Assembly: GCA_964390695.1 (NCBI GenBank)
Contig: CAYMKI010000104.1
Location: forward strand, 1 to 11,802
Reading direction: 5' to 3'
DNA length: 11,802 nucleotides
Source of the DNA: CAWACC01 sp964390695
Lineage (GTDB): Bacteria > Chlamydiota > Chlamydiia > Chlamydiales > Parachlamydiaceae
The notes beneath the pieces are model-generated. The model was not told where the DNA came from, did not search any database, and saw only the letters and a list, made by a program, of their open reading frames with translations. A program made the position numbers and the translations under genes. Position 1 is the stretch's first letter. Each line of letters starts with the position of its first letter. Of the stretch, positions 1 through 6,586 are shown piece by piece.

Positions 1-109
1 AGTATGGGGCGTAAGGTTAGTGACCTAAATGAATAGGCGGTTGACATAAATGGAAGCGTGGATTAAAAGTTCTATTTACTTCGATTTTCAAGTTGTTTGG
101 ATAAAAAGC

Positions 110-114
110 GAGGA
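110..114 (+). promoter_or_regulatory. Ribosome binding site deciding the start of the keto acid decarboxylase
   Basis: GAGGA lies 7 nt before the ATG at 122. The reading frame is open further upstream to an ATG at 50, but the 24 extra residues are not like the family's N-terminus and would extend it well before the conserved thiamine-binding fold. A TTGACA at 41-46 could be a -35 element, with the poor -10 candidate TTAAAA at 63-68 after 16 nt. If so, the promoter itself would lie between the two ATGs, which also favours 122. The promoter part is weak. Confidence 0.6.
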
Positions 115-121
115 TTTCACT

Positions 122-1807
122 ATGAATTCATCTTTAGAGTCTAAATTTCAGCAGAGCCTCTCCTCGAAAACCGTTGGCGCCTATCTTCTTGACCGGCTCC
201 ATCAGCTTGGGGTCAAGCACATCTTTGGCATTCCAGGAGATTATGTAATACGCTTTGATAAACTGATCGAAGAGCATCCTATCGAATTCATCAACACGAC
301 CCGAGAGAACACGGCCGGCTTCATGGCAGATGCCTATGCCCGTTGTCAAGGGCTGGGTGTGGCCTGTATTACCTATGGCGTCGGCATTAATATCGCCAAC
401 GCCGTTTCACAAGCTTATGCAGAAAGTTCTCCGGTAGTATTGATATCCGGAGCAGCCGGCACAGAGGAAATGCTGCAAGGAGAAAAACTGCATCATGTGG
501 TATTTAAAGCCTCTTCAGCTAATCCCGAGAATACTCAGTTGGAAATCTTTAAACATATAACTGTCGATCAAGCAGTTTTGAGCGATCCAAGTCAAGCCGC
601 TGAGATGATAGACCGGGTATTGTACAACTGTCTTTTTGCTCAGAAGCCTGTATATATTGAACTTCCTAGAAATAGAGTAGATGCACCTATAATCTCTGTA
701 GATACATCGCTGCCATCGACAGCTGGCAGCAATACCATCAGCCTACATGAAGCTGCGCAAGAAGCTGCAGCGATGTTGAAACAAGCAACTTGCCCGCTAC
801 TATGGCTAGGCCATGAAATTCAACGCTTTGGCCTGCAGGCAGTCTTGCTAGAATTTGCCGAACGGCACCACATACCTATAGTCTCTTCACTGCTGGGCAA
901 AGGTGTTGTCGATGAAATGCATCCTTTGTATGCCGGCTTGTACACAGGTAAGATCAGCAAGCCAGAAGTACTGAAACTTGTGGACCATTGCGACTGCGCC
1001 TTATCTCTAGGTTTGATTATGAGCGATGTCGACACGGGAATATTTACGGCCAAATTTAATACAGACACGCAAATTATGGCCAATCATACTCTGCTGCAAA
1101 TCAAACATCATCAATATCCCGATGTGTATTTCCAGGATTTCATCCGGCACCTCTGCTCTATGGATCTTGGTAAACAGTTCCGTGTGGACATGCCACCCTA
1201 TGCTGAAACACTCCACACAACCTTCATCCCGGCGCCAAACAAAAAAATCACCACTGCTGAGGTGTTCAAATGTTTGCAGTCGCATTTGAATGAAGGACAC
1301 CTTGTCGTTGCTGACATTGGAGACAGTCTCTTTGGCTCCTCTGAATTGGTCCTTTCTAAGAATTCCTTTTTATCATGTGCTTATTTTGCCACTTTAGGTT
1401 TTGCCGTTCCAGGAGCTCTCGGCGCTCAGCTAGCGGAGCCTGTAAAACGAGCCGTAGCCATTGTCGGAGATGGAGCATTTCAGATGACCGGCATGGAGTT
1501 GTCCACAGCTGTTAGATATCAACTCGACCCGATCGTATTGGTCCTTAACAATCACGGTTATACCACCGAAAGGCCGCTGATCGAAGGTAAATATAACGAT
1601 ATCGTCGACTGGAATTATACCGAGCTTACCCGTTTGCTCGGCGGAGGCATCGGCATCAAGGTATCTACCGAACAAGAACTAGAACGAGCCTTGCAAGCCG
1701 CTTTTTCCAGAAGAGGCACCTTTTATCTGATTGAAGTAGAGTTAGACAAAACAGATTACTCTCCTTTTTTGCGTCGATTTGGGGAGCTAGCGGAAAAGAA
1801 AACATAA
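122..1807 (+). CDS. Thiamine-diphosphate-dependent 2-keto acid decarboxylase (pyruvate/indolepyruvate decarboxylase family)
   Basis: This 561-residue cytosolic enzyme belongs to the family that non-oxidatively decarboxylates a 2-keto acid to an aldehyde and CO2 using thiamine diphosphate and Mg2+. The length fits pyruvate, indolepyruvate and branched-chain keto acid decarboxylases (about 545-570 residues). Visible landmarks in order are FGIPGD with Asp40, the cofactor-activating Glu62 in TTRENTAGFMADAYAR, the paired catalytic histidines 124-125 in LHHVVF, GDSLFG at 400-405, the ThDP/Mg motif from GDG (449-451) to NN (476-477), and Glu483 in GYTTERP followed by YNDIVDWNY. The HH pair and Glu483 separate decarboxylases from acetolactate synthase, pyruvate oxidase and similar relatives. 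The catalytic set looks complete. The substrate (pyruvate, indolepyruvate, phenylpyruvate or a branched-chain keto acid) cannot be read from these motifs. The next gene starts 15 nt downstream and is probably co-transcribed. Confidence 0.92.
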   Translation: MNSSLESKFQQSLSSKTVGAYLLDRLHQLGVKHIFGIPGDYVIRFDKLIEEHPIEFINTTRENTAGFMADAYARCQGLGVACITYGVGINIANAVSQAYAESSPVVLISGAAGTEEMLQGEKLHHVVFKASSANPENTQLEIFKHITVDQAVLSDPSQAAEMIDRVLYNCLFAQKPVYIELPRNRVDAPIISVDTSLPSTAGSNTISLHEAAQEAAAMLKQATCPLLWLGHEIQRFGLQAVLLEFAERHHIPIVSSLLGKGVVDEMHPLYAGLYTGKISKPEVLKLVDHCDCALSLGLIMSDVDTGIFTAKFNTDTQIMANHTLLQIKHHQYPDVYFQDFIRHLCSMDLGKQFRVDMPPYAETLHTTFIPAPNKKITTAEVFKCLQSHLNEGHLVVADIGDSLFGSSELVLSKNSFLSCAYFATLGFAVPGALGAQLAEPVKRAVAIVGDGAFQMTGMELSTAVRYQLDPIVLVLNNHGYTTERPLIEGKYNDIVDWNYTELTRLLGGGIGIKVSTEQELERALQAAFSRRGTFYLIEVELDKTDYSPFLRRFGELAEKKT

Positions 1808-1822
1808 ACCTAAAGGAATGAT

Positions 1823-2689
1823 ATGCAACCTGTAGACCTCACAAAAATTGAAAAGACAGATTATTCGGCTGGATCCAAACAACCAGAGCAATATTCTCCA
1901 ACAAACCCTAACGCGATAGACAGCAAATTATTGAGCATACAGCTGTGTTATGCTGAACAAATCATGGAAACCCTGAACACTGAATTTAAACATTGGAAAC
2001 AAGAAATTTCGGTCGTTGACACGATCTCATCACAAACCGAAGAAATTCTAGCTAAAGTGGAAGATTACGATGAAAAAGCCTATATAGAATTTAAAAAGGC
2101 TCTAACAACAGACCAAAAAAAAGACCTTATCACAGCTCTTCCGCATTGGCTTGAAAGTCATTTTCCGACTCAAACCAGCGAATTTAAAATAGCATTTGAA
2201 GGCTTGTATTATAATTTTGAAGGCCAAAGTGCCAATGAAATCGATCGCATTTTTAAAGAGCTTGAGGAATCCATAACACATCTCCTCTGTCAACATAAAT
2301 TCTCACTCGCGCTCAGAGGTTTAACCCTCCCTAAAAACGAGAAAACTACAGCGACTATTGCGGAGCATCTTATATTCAAAGCTTGGCAACACGCTCTAAA
2401 AATACAAAAAGAGAGTTTTAACCAAGCTATCCAAGAGATTGCGATGAAGATATTTCCAGCAAAAATAGAGGAGAAACAAAAACCTTATTCTTATGCATGG
2501 TGCAATGGAGACAAGTTTTCCCACGATTCACATCGCATACTACTTAAAGCGTTAAAGAAAGAAAGCAATATTTTAGTCAAAAATTGCATCTTATTGGATC
2601 TCGAAAGAAGCAAAAAATTTGATCACCTAGTGATGCATATGGGGCTCGCTTCTTTCACAATATCGATTGGAACACCCACTACAAATTAA
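1823..2689 (+). CDS. Hypothetical AT-rich protein, unrecognised
   Basis: I do not recognise this 288-residue protein. The start is well supported: AAAGGA at 1812-1817 lies 5 nt before the ATG, and only 15 nt separate it from the previous stop. It has no signal peptide and no membrane segment. The N-terminal 30 residues are polar and rich in Pro, Ser, Thr and Asn. The middle is highly charged (Lys/Glu) and should be mostly helical. A C-terminal stretch around residues 222-245 (PYSYAWCNGDKFSHDSH) looks more compact. Base composition differs from its neighbour: 18 G/C of 60 bases at 2041-2100 against 30 of 60 at 1441-1500 in the decarboxylase. A polar N-terminus, helical body, AT-rich composition and lack of a known family would suit a lineage-specific or secreted protein, but that is only inference. 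A terminator-like hairpin follows 14 nt after the stop. Confidence 0.75.
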   Translation: MQPVDLTKIEKTDYSAGSKQPEQYSPTNPNAIDSKLLSIQLCYAEQIMETLNTEFKHWKQEISVVDTISSQTEEILAKVEDYDEKAYIEFKKALTTDQKKDLITALPHWLESHFPTQTSEFKIAFEGLYYNFEGQSANEIDRIFKELEESITHLLCQHKFSLALRGLTLPKNEKTTATIAEHLIFKAWQHALKIQKESFNQAIQEIAMKIFPAKIEEKQKPYSYAWCNGDKFSHDSHRILLKALKKESNILVKNCILLDLERSKKFDHLVMHMGLASFTISIGTPTTN

Positions 2690-2703
2690 TTCCATGACGC
2701 GAT

Positions 2704-2756
2704 GTGCAAGTTTTTTTCGGGGAAAAAATGCAAAAAAATTTGCACTGTGTTTTTTT
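2704..2756 (+). terminator. Rho-independent terminator after the hypothetical gene
   Basis: The arms 2704-2717 (GTGCAAGTTTTTTT) and 2732-2745 (AAAAAAATTTGCAC) pair over 14 bp, with one G-U wobble and a 14-nt loop. A 7-T run at 2750-2756 follows. The stem is AU-rich, with its G/C pairs at the base, so it may be weak, but it lies just after a stop codon and points the right way. Confidence 0.65.
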
Positions 2757-2817
2757 CATTCGTTTTATATATCAAACACAGATTCGCAGTGTCGCTGATG
2801 CTCAGAGGGTTCAGTGC

Positions 2818-2853
2818 TAAAATTGTGCGCTTCGCGCGCAATTTTAAGTTTTT
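2818..2853 (+). terminator. Second terminator-like hairpin
   Basis: A 13-bp stem runs from TAAAATTGTGCGC (2818-2830) to GCGCGCAATTTTA (2834-2846), with one G-U wobble and a TTC loop. The run TTTTT at 2849-2853 follows after two bases. It is thermodynamically better than the first hairpin and lies 62 nt beyond its T run. It could be a back-up terminator, the end of a short RNA lying between the two hairpins, or part of a dispersed palindromic repeat. The T run suits only the + strand. Confidence 0.5.
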
Positions 2854-2882
2854 GCTTCTTGTCAAAGCCTTATTGTTGTTAA

Positions 2883-2922
2883 CTCCGTGCCTCAACGTCT
2901 CCGTACTCTCAGTGTTGAATTT
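2883..2922 (+). repeat. Degenerate CTCCGT-type dispersed repeat, copy 1
   Basis: CTCCGT occurs at 2883-2888 and again at 2899-2904, a period of 16, each followed by a CTCA-containing stretch and ending in GTGTTGAATTT. Positions 2899-2922 match the reverse complement of 11578-11601 at 18 of 24 bases, so the motif occurs twice in this window. It resembles CTCCGTGTCTCCGTGT-like intergenic sequences that I recall from many unrelated bacterial genomes. The function is unknown. Confidence 0.45.
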
Positions 2923-3043
2923 GTAGCAATTTGAGTTCTACTCTTAAACTCCAATAAAAAAAAAGAGCCGCCTCTAAATCTAGCATATGATAGAGTGTTT
3001 CATGTGCACAGCAATTACCAGTTCGTAACTATTTAGGAACTCT

Positions 3044-4147
3044 ATGCGGGATTCATCTATTCAAGAAAAAGCCGCTTTTAATTTCATACGCTATGCGAGT
3101 GTATGGGAAGATGCGGATATTTTATGCGAAGCCCTTAAACCCAGCTGCCAGGGTGGCAGGATTTTATCTATAGCCTCATCGGGGGATAATGCTTTGGCAT
3201 TATTGACTTTAGATCCTACCGAAATTATAGCTGCGGACCTCAATCCTGCTCAGTTGTCATGTGTAGAACTGCGCATCGCGGCTTTTCGACATCTCAGCCA
3301 TGCTGAGCTGCTAGCATTTTTGGGCGTGACCCATTCAGATTTCAGGCTCAAAACCTATCAAACGCTGCGCCAAGATCTTTCGGATCGGGCGAAGGAATTT
3401 TGGGATATACATCCTGCGGCAATACAGAATGGCATCATCCATGCAGGCAAATTTGAAAAATATTTGAGATTTTTTGGCACTCAAATCTTGCCCTGGATTC
3501 ACAATAAAAGCCAGCGCGATGCCTTATTGAAAATGCGGCCGCTTCATGAGCAGGCGTTGTTTTATCATGAGCAATGGGATACTGTGGGTTGGAGGCTGTT
3601 TTTCAAAATCTTTTTCAGCAAAACCTTTATGGGTTGGTTTGGCAGGGATCCGGCATTTTTTGATCATGTCCAAGGCAGTGTTTCTGCCAAGATATTATCT
3701 CGCACAAAGCACGCGCTCACTCAACTTCCCACCTACAACAACCCTTATTTGGTATATATCTTGACAGGAAATTATTCAGAGCAAGCCCTGCCCTGCTATT
3801 TACGTGCTGAGAATAAAGATATCATCACCTCAAGACTGGACAGATTATCTCTCTTTGAGGGACCTGCTCAGGATGCCGGCACGGGAAAATTCGACGGGTT
3901 TAATCTTTCTGACATTTTTGAATATATGAGCCGGGATCAATTTGAAAAATGCTATCAGTTGTTGCTGTCTCGGGCCAACCCCAATGCTAGGATCGCATAT
4001 TGGAATATGCTGGTGCCGAGATCCGTTCCAGAGTCTTTAAAAAGCAAGGTTATTCCTCTGGAAACCATTTCAAGCGCTTTGCATTTTCATGACAAAGCCT
4101 GGTTTTATCAAGCCTTTATAGTGGATGAGGTGATAAATAATCTATGA
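3044..4147 (+). CDS. BtaA-like SAM:diacylglycerol 3-amino-3-carboxypropyltransferase (DUF3419 family)
   Basis: This 367-residue protein fits the DUF3419/BtaA family. BtaA transfers the 3-amino-3-carboxypropyl group of S-adenosylmethionine to diacylglycerol, the first step in making the betaine lipid DGTS, and acts at the inner membrane. Family landmarks are visible: the N-terminal SVWED (19-23), the SAM-binding glycine-rich loop SIASSGDNALALL (42-54), ADLNPAQ (64-70), GKFEKYLRFFG (135-145), NPYLVYILTG (233-242), FNLSDIFEYMS (286-296) and a C-terminal WFYQAFIV. There is no signal peptide or membrane helix. AGGAA sits 5 nt before the ATG. The next gene overlaps by 4 nt (ATGA), which argues for translational coupling. 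No BtaB methyltransferase, needed to finish DGTS, lies nearby, so the product may be the unmethylated homoserine lipid or another amino-carboxypropyl product. The family is clear; the exact reaction is inferred. Confidence 0.82.
   Translation: MRDSSIQEKAAFNFIRYASVWEDADILCEALKPSCQGGRILSIASSGDNALALLTLDPTEIIAADLNPAQLSCVELRIAAFRHLSHAELLAFLGVTHSDFRLKTYQTLRQDLSDRAKEFWDIHPAAIQNGIIHAGKFEKYLRFFGTQILPWIHNKSQRDALLKMRPLHEQALFYHEQWDTVGWRLFFKIFFSKTFMGWFGRDPAFFDHVQGSVSAKILSRTKHALTQLPTYNNPYLVYILTGNYSEQALPCYLRAENKDIITSRLDRLSLFEGPAQDAGTGKFDGFNLSDIFEYMSRDQFEKCYQLLLSRANPNARIAYWNMLVPRSVPESLKSKVIPLETISSALHFHDKAWFYQAFIVDEVINNL
4127..4134 (+). promoter_or_regulatory. Strong Shine-Dalgarno inside the BtaA-like gene
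   Basis: GAGGTGAT is fully complementary to eight bases of the usual 16S rRNA 3' end. It lies inside the last codons of the BtaA-like gene, 9 nt before the ATG at 4144. It supports both the start of the lipid-kinase-like gene and coupled translation of the pair. Confidence 0.6.
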
Positions 4148-5538
4148 TCCATCCTGCACTAGCAACAGATTTTATGAATATCTTAGGAGTGGTGGCTATA
4201 TTTTCTTTGATCTTTATTTTGGCAGAATTTTGGAAATATATAGCCAATCCTCATCCAGAGTGGACGCGAAAATTTGTGCACCTTTCATGCGGGATTGTGA
4301 TTTCCTTTTTTCCGTGGCTATTTACCTCTCCTTGGTCTGTGCTGATCCTCTTTTTCCTCTTTGGCGCTGTCATGGCTATTTCGCGCTATTTCAAGTTATT
4401 TCCATCTATATACGGAATCAAACGCTCCTCTTTGGGGGATATCTATTATCTTATTGCGGCTCTGATGCTCTTTTTTATCGCGCACGATCAGCCGGTGCTA
4501 TATTTTATTTCCATGCTCACCTTGACTATATCGGATGCTCTGGCTGCGGTTTTAGGCAACACCTATCAAAAAAACACCTACACCGTGGAAAATCACAGCA
4601 AAAGCCTAGAGGGTTCGGCTGTATTTTTTTTCTCGACTTTTTTGATAGTGCACATTCCTCTCCTGCTCATGCTTAAAATCGACCCTTTGCACAGCCTTCT
4701 GGTAGCTATACAAGTCGCGCTTGTCGTCACCTGCCTGGAAGCTGTGTGCATCAATGGCTTTGATAATGTGATCATTCCATTAGCCACTTATTTTTTAATT
4801 TTCAAACTTCTGCCTGCCCATTCAGAAAATATCACTATACAGATCCTCTTGCAGCTCATGTTGTTTGTGCTCACCTATTTCATATCGGTACGCTTTAAGT
4901 TTTTGTCTGTGAGTGGAGCTTTGGTGGGTCAATTATTTATGATAGCTGCATTTTCTCTAGGAGGCCCTAATTGGCTTATTTTGCCTTTGATCTCTTTAGG
5001 AGTTTTTACTGTCGTTTGGTTTTTTCTCAAGAAGGACGTTGCAGACTTAACTTCCAATCCTAAGGTCTACCAAGTCATCGCTACTTTTCATATTGCCTTT
5101 GTTCCCACGCTTATTATTTTGGCAGACAACGCCTCGAAAACCCTTTTGCATGTAAAGTTTATTGAGCTCAACTGCAATTTTTTTTACGTGTTGTTTGTGG
5201 GAGCTATTGCCTCGCAGTTAGTGATAGCCGTGTATAGATTATTTTGGTTGTATTATAAGCAAATAAAATTGAACTACCTGTTTATTGTTTCGATAGCTAT
5301 GTTTTGCTATATGGGATTGATTCCTCTAAGCCTTTGGGAGCATATTTGCCGCATTCAAGCCACTGATATGTTCATTGTAGGTATTATCATGGGCACCTCT
5401 AGTGCACTATTTTATTATTTATTCAAGAAATACCCTATTTTCCAGCTCTTTCCCTGGGAATTTAGAGTACAATCGCTGAGTGTATTTTGCGGCGTAATCC
5501 TCTCATTGCCTATACATTTTTGGTTGCAGCCAAAGTGA
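4144..5538 (+). CDS. Polytopic CTP-dependent lipid kinase-like protein (dolichol/phytol/diacylglycerol kinase family) with an extra membrane half
   Basis: This 464-residue integral membrane protein has about fourteen hydrophobic segments. The first half matches the SEC59/DGK1/VTE5 family, which uses CTP (or another NTP) to phosphorylate a lipid alcohol such as dolichol, phytol or diacylglycerol. Visible motifs are RKFVHLSCG (42-50), SSLGDIYY (95-102), SDALAAVLG (130-138), KSLEGSAVFF (153-162) and EAVCINGFDNVIIPL (199-213). That set is close to complete for the family. Family members are often about 200-300 residues, so the remaining 240 residues are extra. The segment around 253-295 (LSVSGALVGQLF, then GGPNWLILPL) weakly recalls the DUF92/TMEM19 family, which includes the phytyl-phosphate kinase VTE6. 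The family's later motifs are not obvious, so that assignment is tentative. Next to a BtaA-like enzyme, diacylglycerol is an attractive substrate, but this is inferred. Confidence 0.75.
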   Translation: MIHPALATDFMNILGVVAIFSLIFILAEFWKYIANPHPEWTRKFVHLSCGIVISFFPWLFTSPWSVLILFFLFGAVMAISRYFKLFPSIYGIKRSSLGDIYYLIAALMLFFIAHDQPVLYFISMLTLTISDALAAVLGNTYQKNTYTVENHSKSLEGSAVFFFSTFLIVHIPLLLMLKIDPLHSLLVAIQVALVVTCLEAVCINGFDNVIIPLATYFLIFKLLPAHSENITIQILLQLMLFVLTYFISVRFKFLSVSGALVGQLFMIAAFSLGGPNWLILPLISLGVFTVVWFFLKKDVADLTSNPKVYQVIATFHIAFVPTLIILADNASKTLLHVKFIELNCNFFYVLFVGAIASQLVIAVYRLFWLYYKQIKLNYLFIVSIAMFCYMGLIPLSLWEHICRIQATDMFIVGIIMGTSSALFYYLFKKYPIFQLFPWEFRVQSLSVFCGVILSLPIHFWLQPK

Positions 5539-5575
5539 AAGCGTGTAAGATGAAAACTATCAACCGGGAGCCTGC

Positions 5576-5899
5576 ATGCCCAACCTAGATAAGTATAAAT
5601 GGTTTCAAAAAACAGTTATAGCTATAGCCTGCGTATTTTTTGGATTGATGGTCTTGGTGACTGTTTTAGCCTATTCAAGGCCCTCAGGAACGACCGGATT
5701 GGACATGGCCAAAGTACAGAAAATGCGTTATGATTTCACAGCAGTTTCCGCTGAAAAAAATCACGATCCCCAGAATGGGGCGAAAGACGGTAGCCCAGCG
5801 GAAGGCGGACCCGAAGAGGCAACCCGCCCTTGGGTAAATGCAGATTTAGCGGGAACTGCTGATGATTTCAATATATCCGAAACGTCGAAACCCAACTAA
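5576..5899 (+). CDS. Small single-pass membrane protein, unrecognised
   Basis: This 107-residue protein has a basic N-terminus (MPNLDKYKWFQK), one hydrophobic segment at about residues 13-34, and a polar C-terminal tail rich in Gly, Glu, Asp and Pro that should lie on the outer side of the inner membrane and be mostly disordered. GGGAG at 5566-5570 lies 5 nt before the ATG. It stands 37 nt after the lipid-kinase-like gene and 6 nt before the SafE-type gene. I do not recognise a family. In proteobacteria, SafE-type genes often accompany cbb3 oxidase assembly genes that include small membrane proteins such as FixH. The position invites that comparison, but I see no diagnostic FixH or CcoS sequence. 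The hydrophobic segment is followed by AYSRPS, with no lipobox cysteine. Confidence 0.7.
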   Translation: MPNLDKYKWFQKTVIAIACVFFGLMVLVTVLAYSRPSGTTGLDMAKVQKMRYDFTAVSAEKNHDPQNGAKDGSPAEGGPEEATRPWVNADLAGTADDFNISETSKPN

Positions 5900-5905
5900 G
5901 CATCC

Positions 5906-6586
5906 ATGTCTTTATTGATCACCATGCTCCCTTTTTATCTTCTAGGCAACATACACTGCATGGGAATGTGCGGTCCTCTGGTGTTTATGTTGGCACAGCA
6001 TCGATATCGTTATATGTATTTTATTGGCCGCTGCCTATCCTATTCTCTCAGCGGCTTGCTAGCAGGGGCCGGGGGCTCTGTTTTGAATGTAATTTTAAAT
6101 GAATATCGCTTATCTGCTATGGTTTCATTTCTATTCGGTGGAATTTTGGTTTTTCTTGGCATACTTAGTCTGTGCAACATCAAAATAAGAACCTTCAAGA
6201 TCGCTGACAAATTTATAAACAGATGGAACCGCACATTATCTTTACTCATGCTGCGAGATCAAGCGTTTACGACGCTTTTATTTGGATTTTTTACTGTAGC
6301 ACTCCCCTGCGGTCAAACTCTTGTGGTCTTCAGTGCTATCGCGTTGTATGGAGATCCCTGGACAGGATTTATCAATGGCCTATGTTTTGCCCTCTTGACA
6401 TCTCCAGCACTTTTTGCTTCTATGCATGCTACACTACTTCTAGGGAGAATTAAACCCTACTATAGACCCCTCTCGGCTTTATGCGGACTTGCCATCGGCG
6501 CTATCGCCATCGGTCGGGGTTTAGCGGAGATGGACCTCATTCCACATCTTATTTTAAGTGACAAATACCATTTGGTGATTCTATGA
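5906..6586 (+). CDS. SafE/DsbD_2-type membrane transport protein with HCMGMCGP motif
   Basis: This 226-residue protein has about six membrane segments. It belongs to the family annotated as sulfite exporter TauE/SafE, urease accessory UreH-like or the DsbD_2 transmembrane domain. The key signatures are NIHCMGMCGPLVFML (15-29) in the first helix, GRCLSYSLSGLLAG (41-54), and ALPCGQTLVVFSAIALYGD (132-150) followed by TSPALF (165-170). The Cys/His/Met-rich first helix and the later PCG are family hallmarks and suggest metal (probably copper) handling or thiol chemistry in the inner membrane, rather than proven sulfite export. No strong Shine-Dalgarno precedes the start, which lies 6 nt after the previous stop, so translation is probably coupled. 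The stop overlaps the next ATG by 4 nt. The family call is firm; the transported species is not known. Confidence 0.82.
   Translation: MSLLITMLPFYLLGNIHCMGMCGPLVFMLAQHRYRYMYFIGRCLSYSLSGLLAGAGGSVLNVILNEYRLSAMVSFLFGGILVFLGILSLCNIKIRTFKIADKFINRWNRTLSLLMLRDQAFTTLLFGFFTVALPCGQTLVVFSAIALYGDPWTGFINGLCFALLTSPALFASMHATLLLGRIKPYYRPLSALCGLAIGAIAIGRGLAEMDLIPHLILSDKYHLVIL

Larger units (their letters stand above)
2690..3043. other. Intergenic region with two hairpins and a degenerate CTCCGT repeat
   Basis: This 354-nt stretch has no convincing gene. It holds, in order, a hairpin with a T run (2704-2756), a second GC-cored hairpin (2818-2853), a CTCCGT-rich repeat (2883-2922), a run of nine A followed by AGCCGCCTCT, and the leader of the BtaA-like gene. 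A TATGAT at 2986-2991 could be a -10 box for that gene, but no acceptable -35 box stands 16-18 nt before it. An AGGAA ribosome binding site at 3035-3039 precedes the ATG at 3044. Short open frames on both strands here give low-complexity peptides and have no support. Confidence 0.7.

Noticed and set aside
50..121. N-terminal extension of the decarboxylase starting at the ATG at 50
   Set aside because: The ATG at 122 has a better-placed GAGGA, and the extra 24 residues are unlike the family N-terminus.
2686..2926. Short open frames on both strands between the two + strand gene groups
   Set aside because: They are read through hairpins and homopolymer runs, give low-complexity peptides and lack ribosome binding sites.
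2955..2976. Run of A then AGCCGCCTCT read as a minus-strand terminator
   Set aside because: The possible stem is only about 4 bp, and no minus-strand gene ends nearby.
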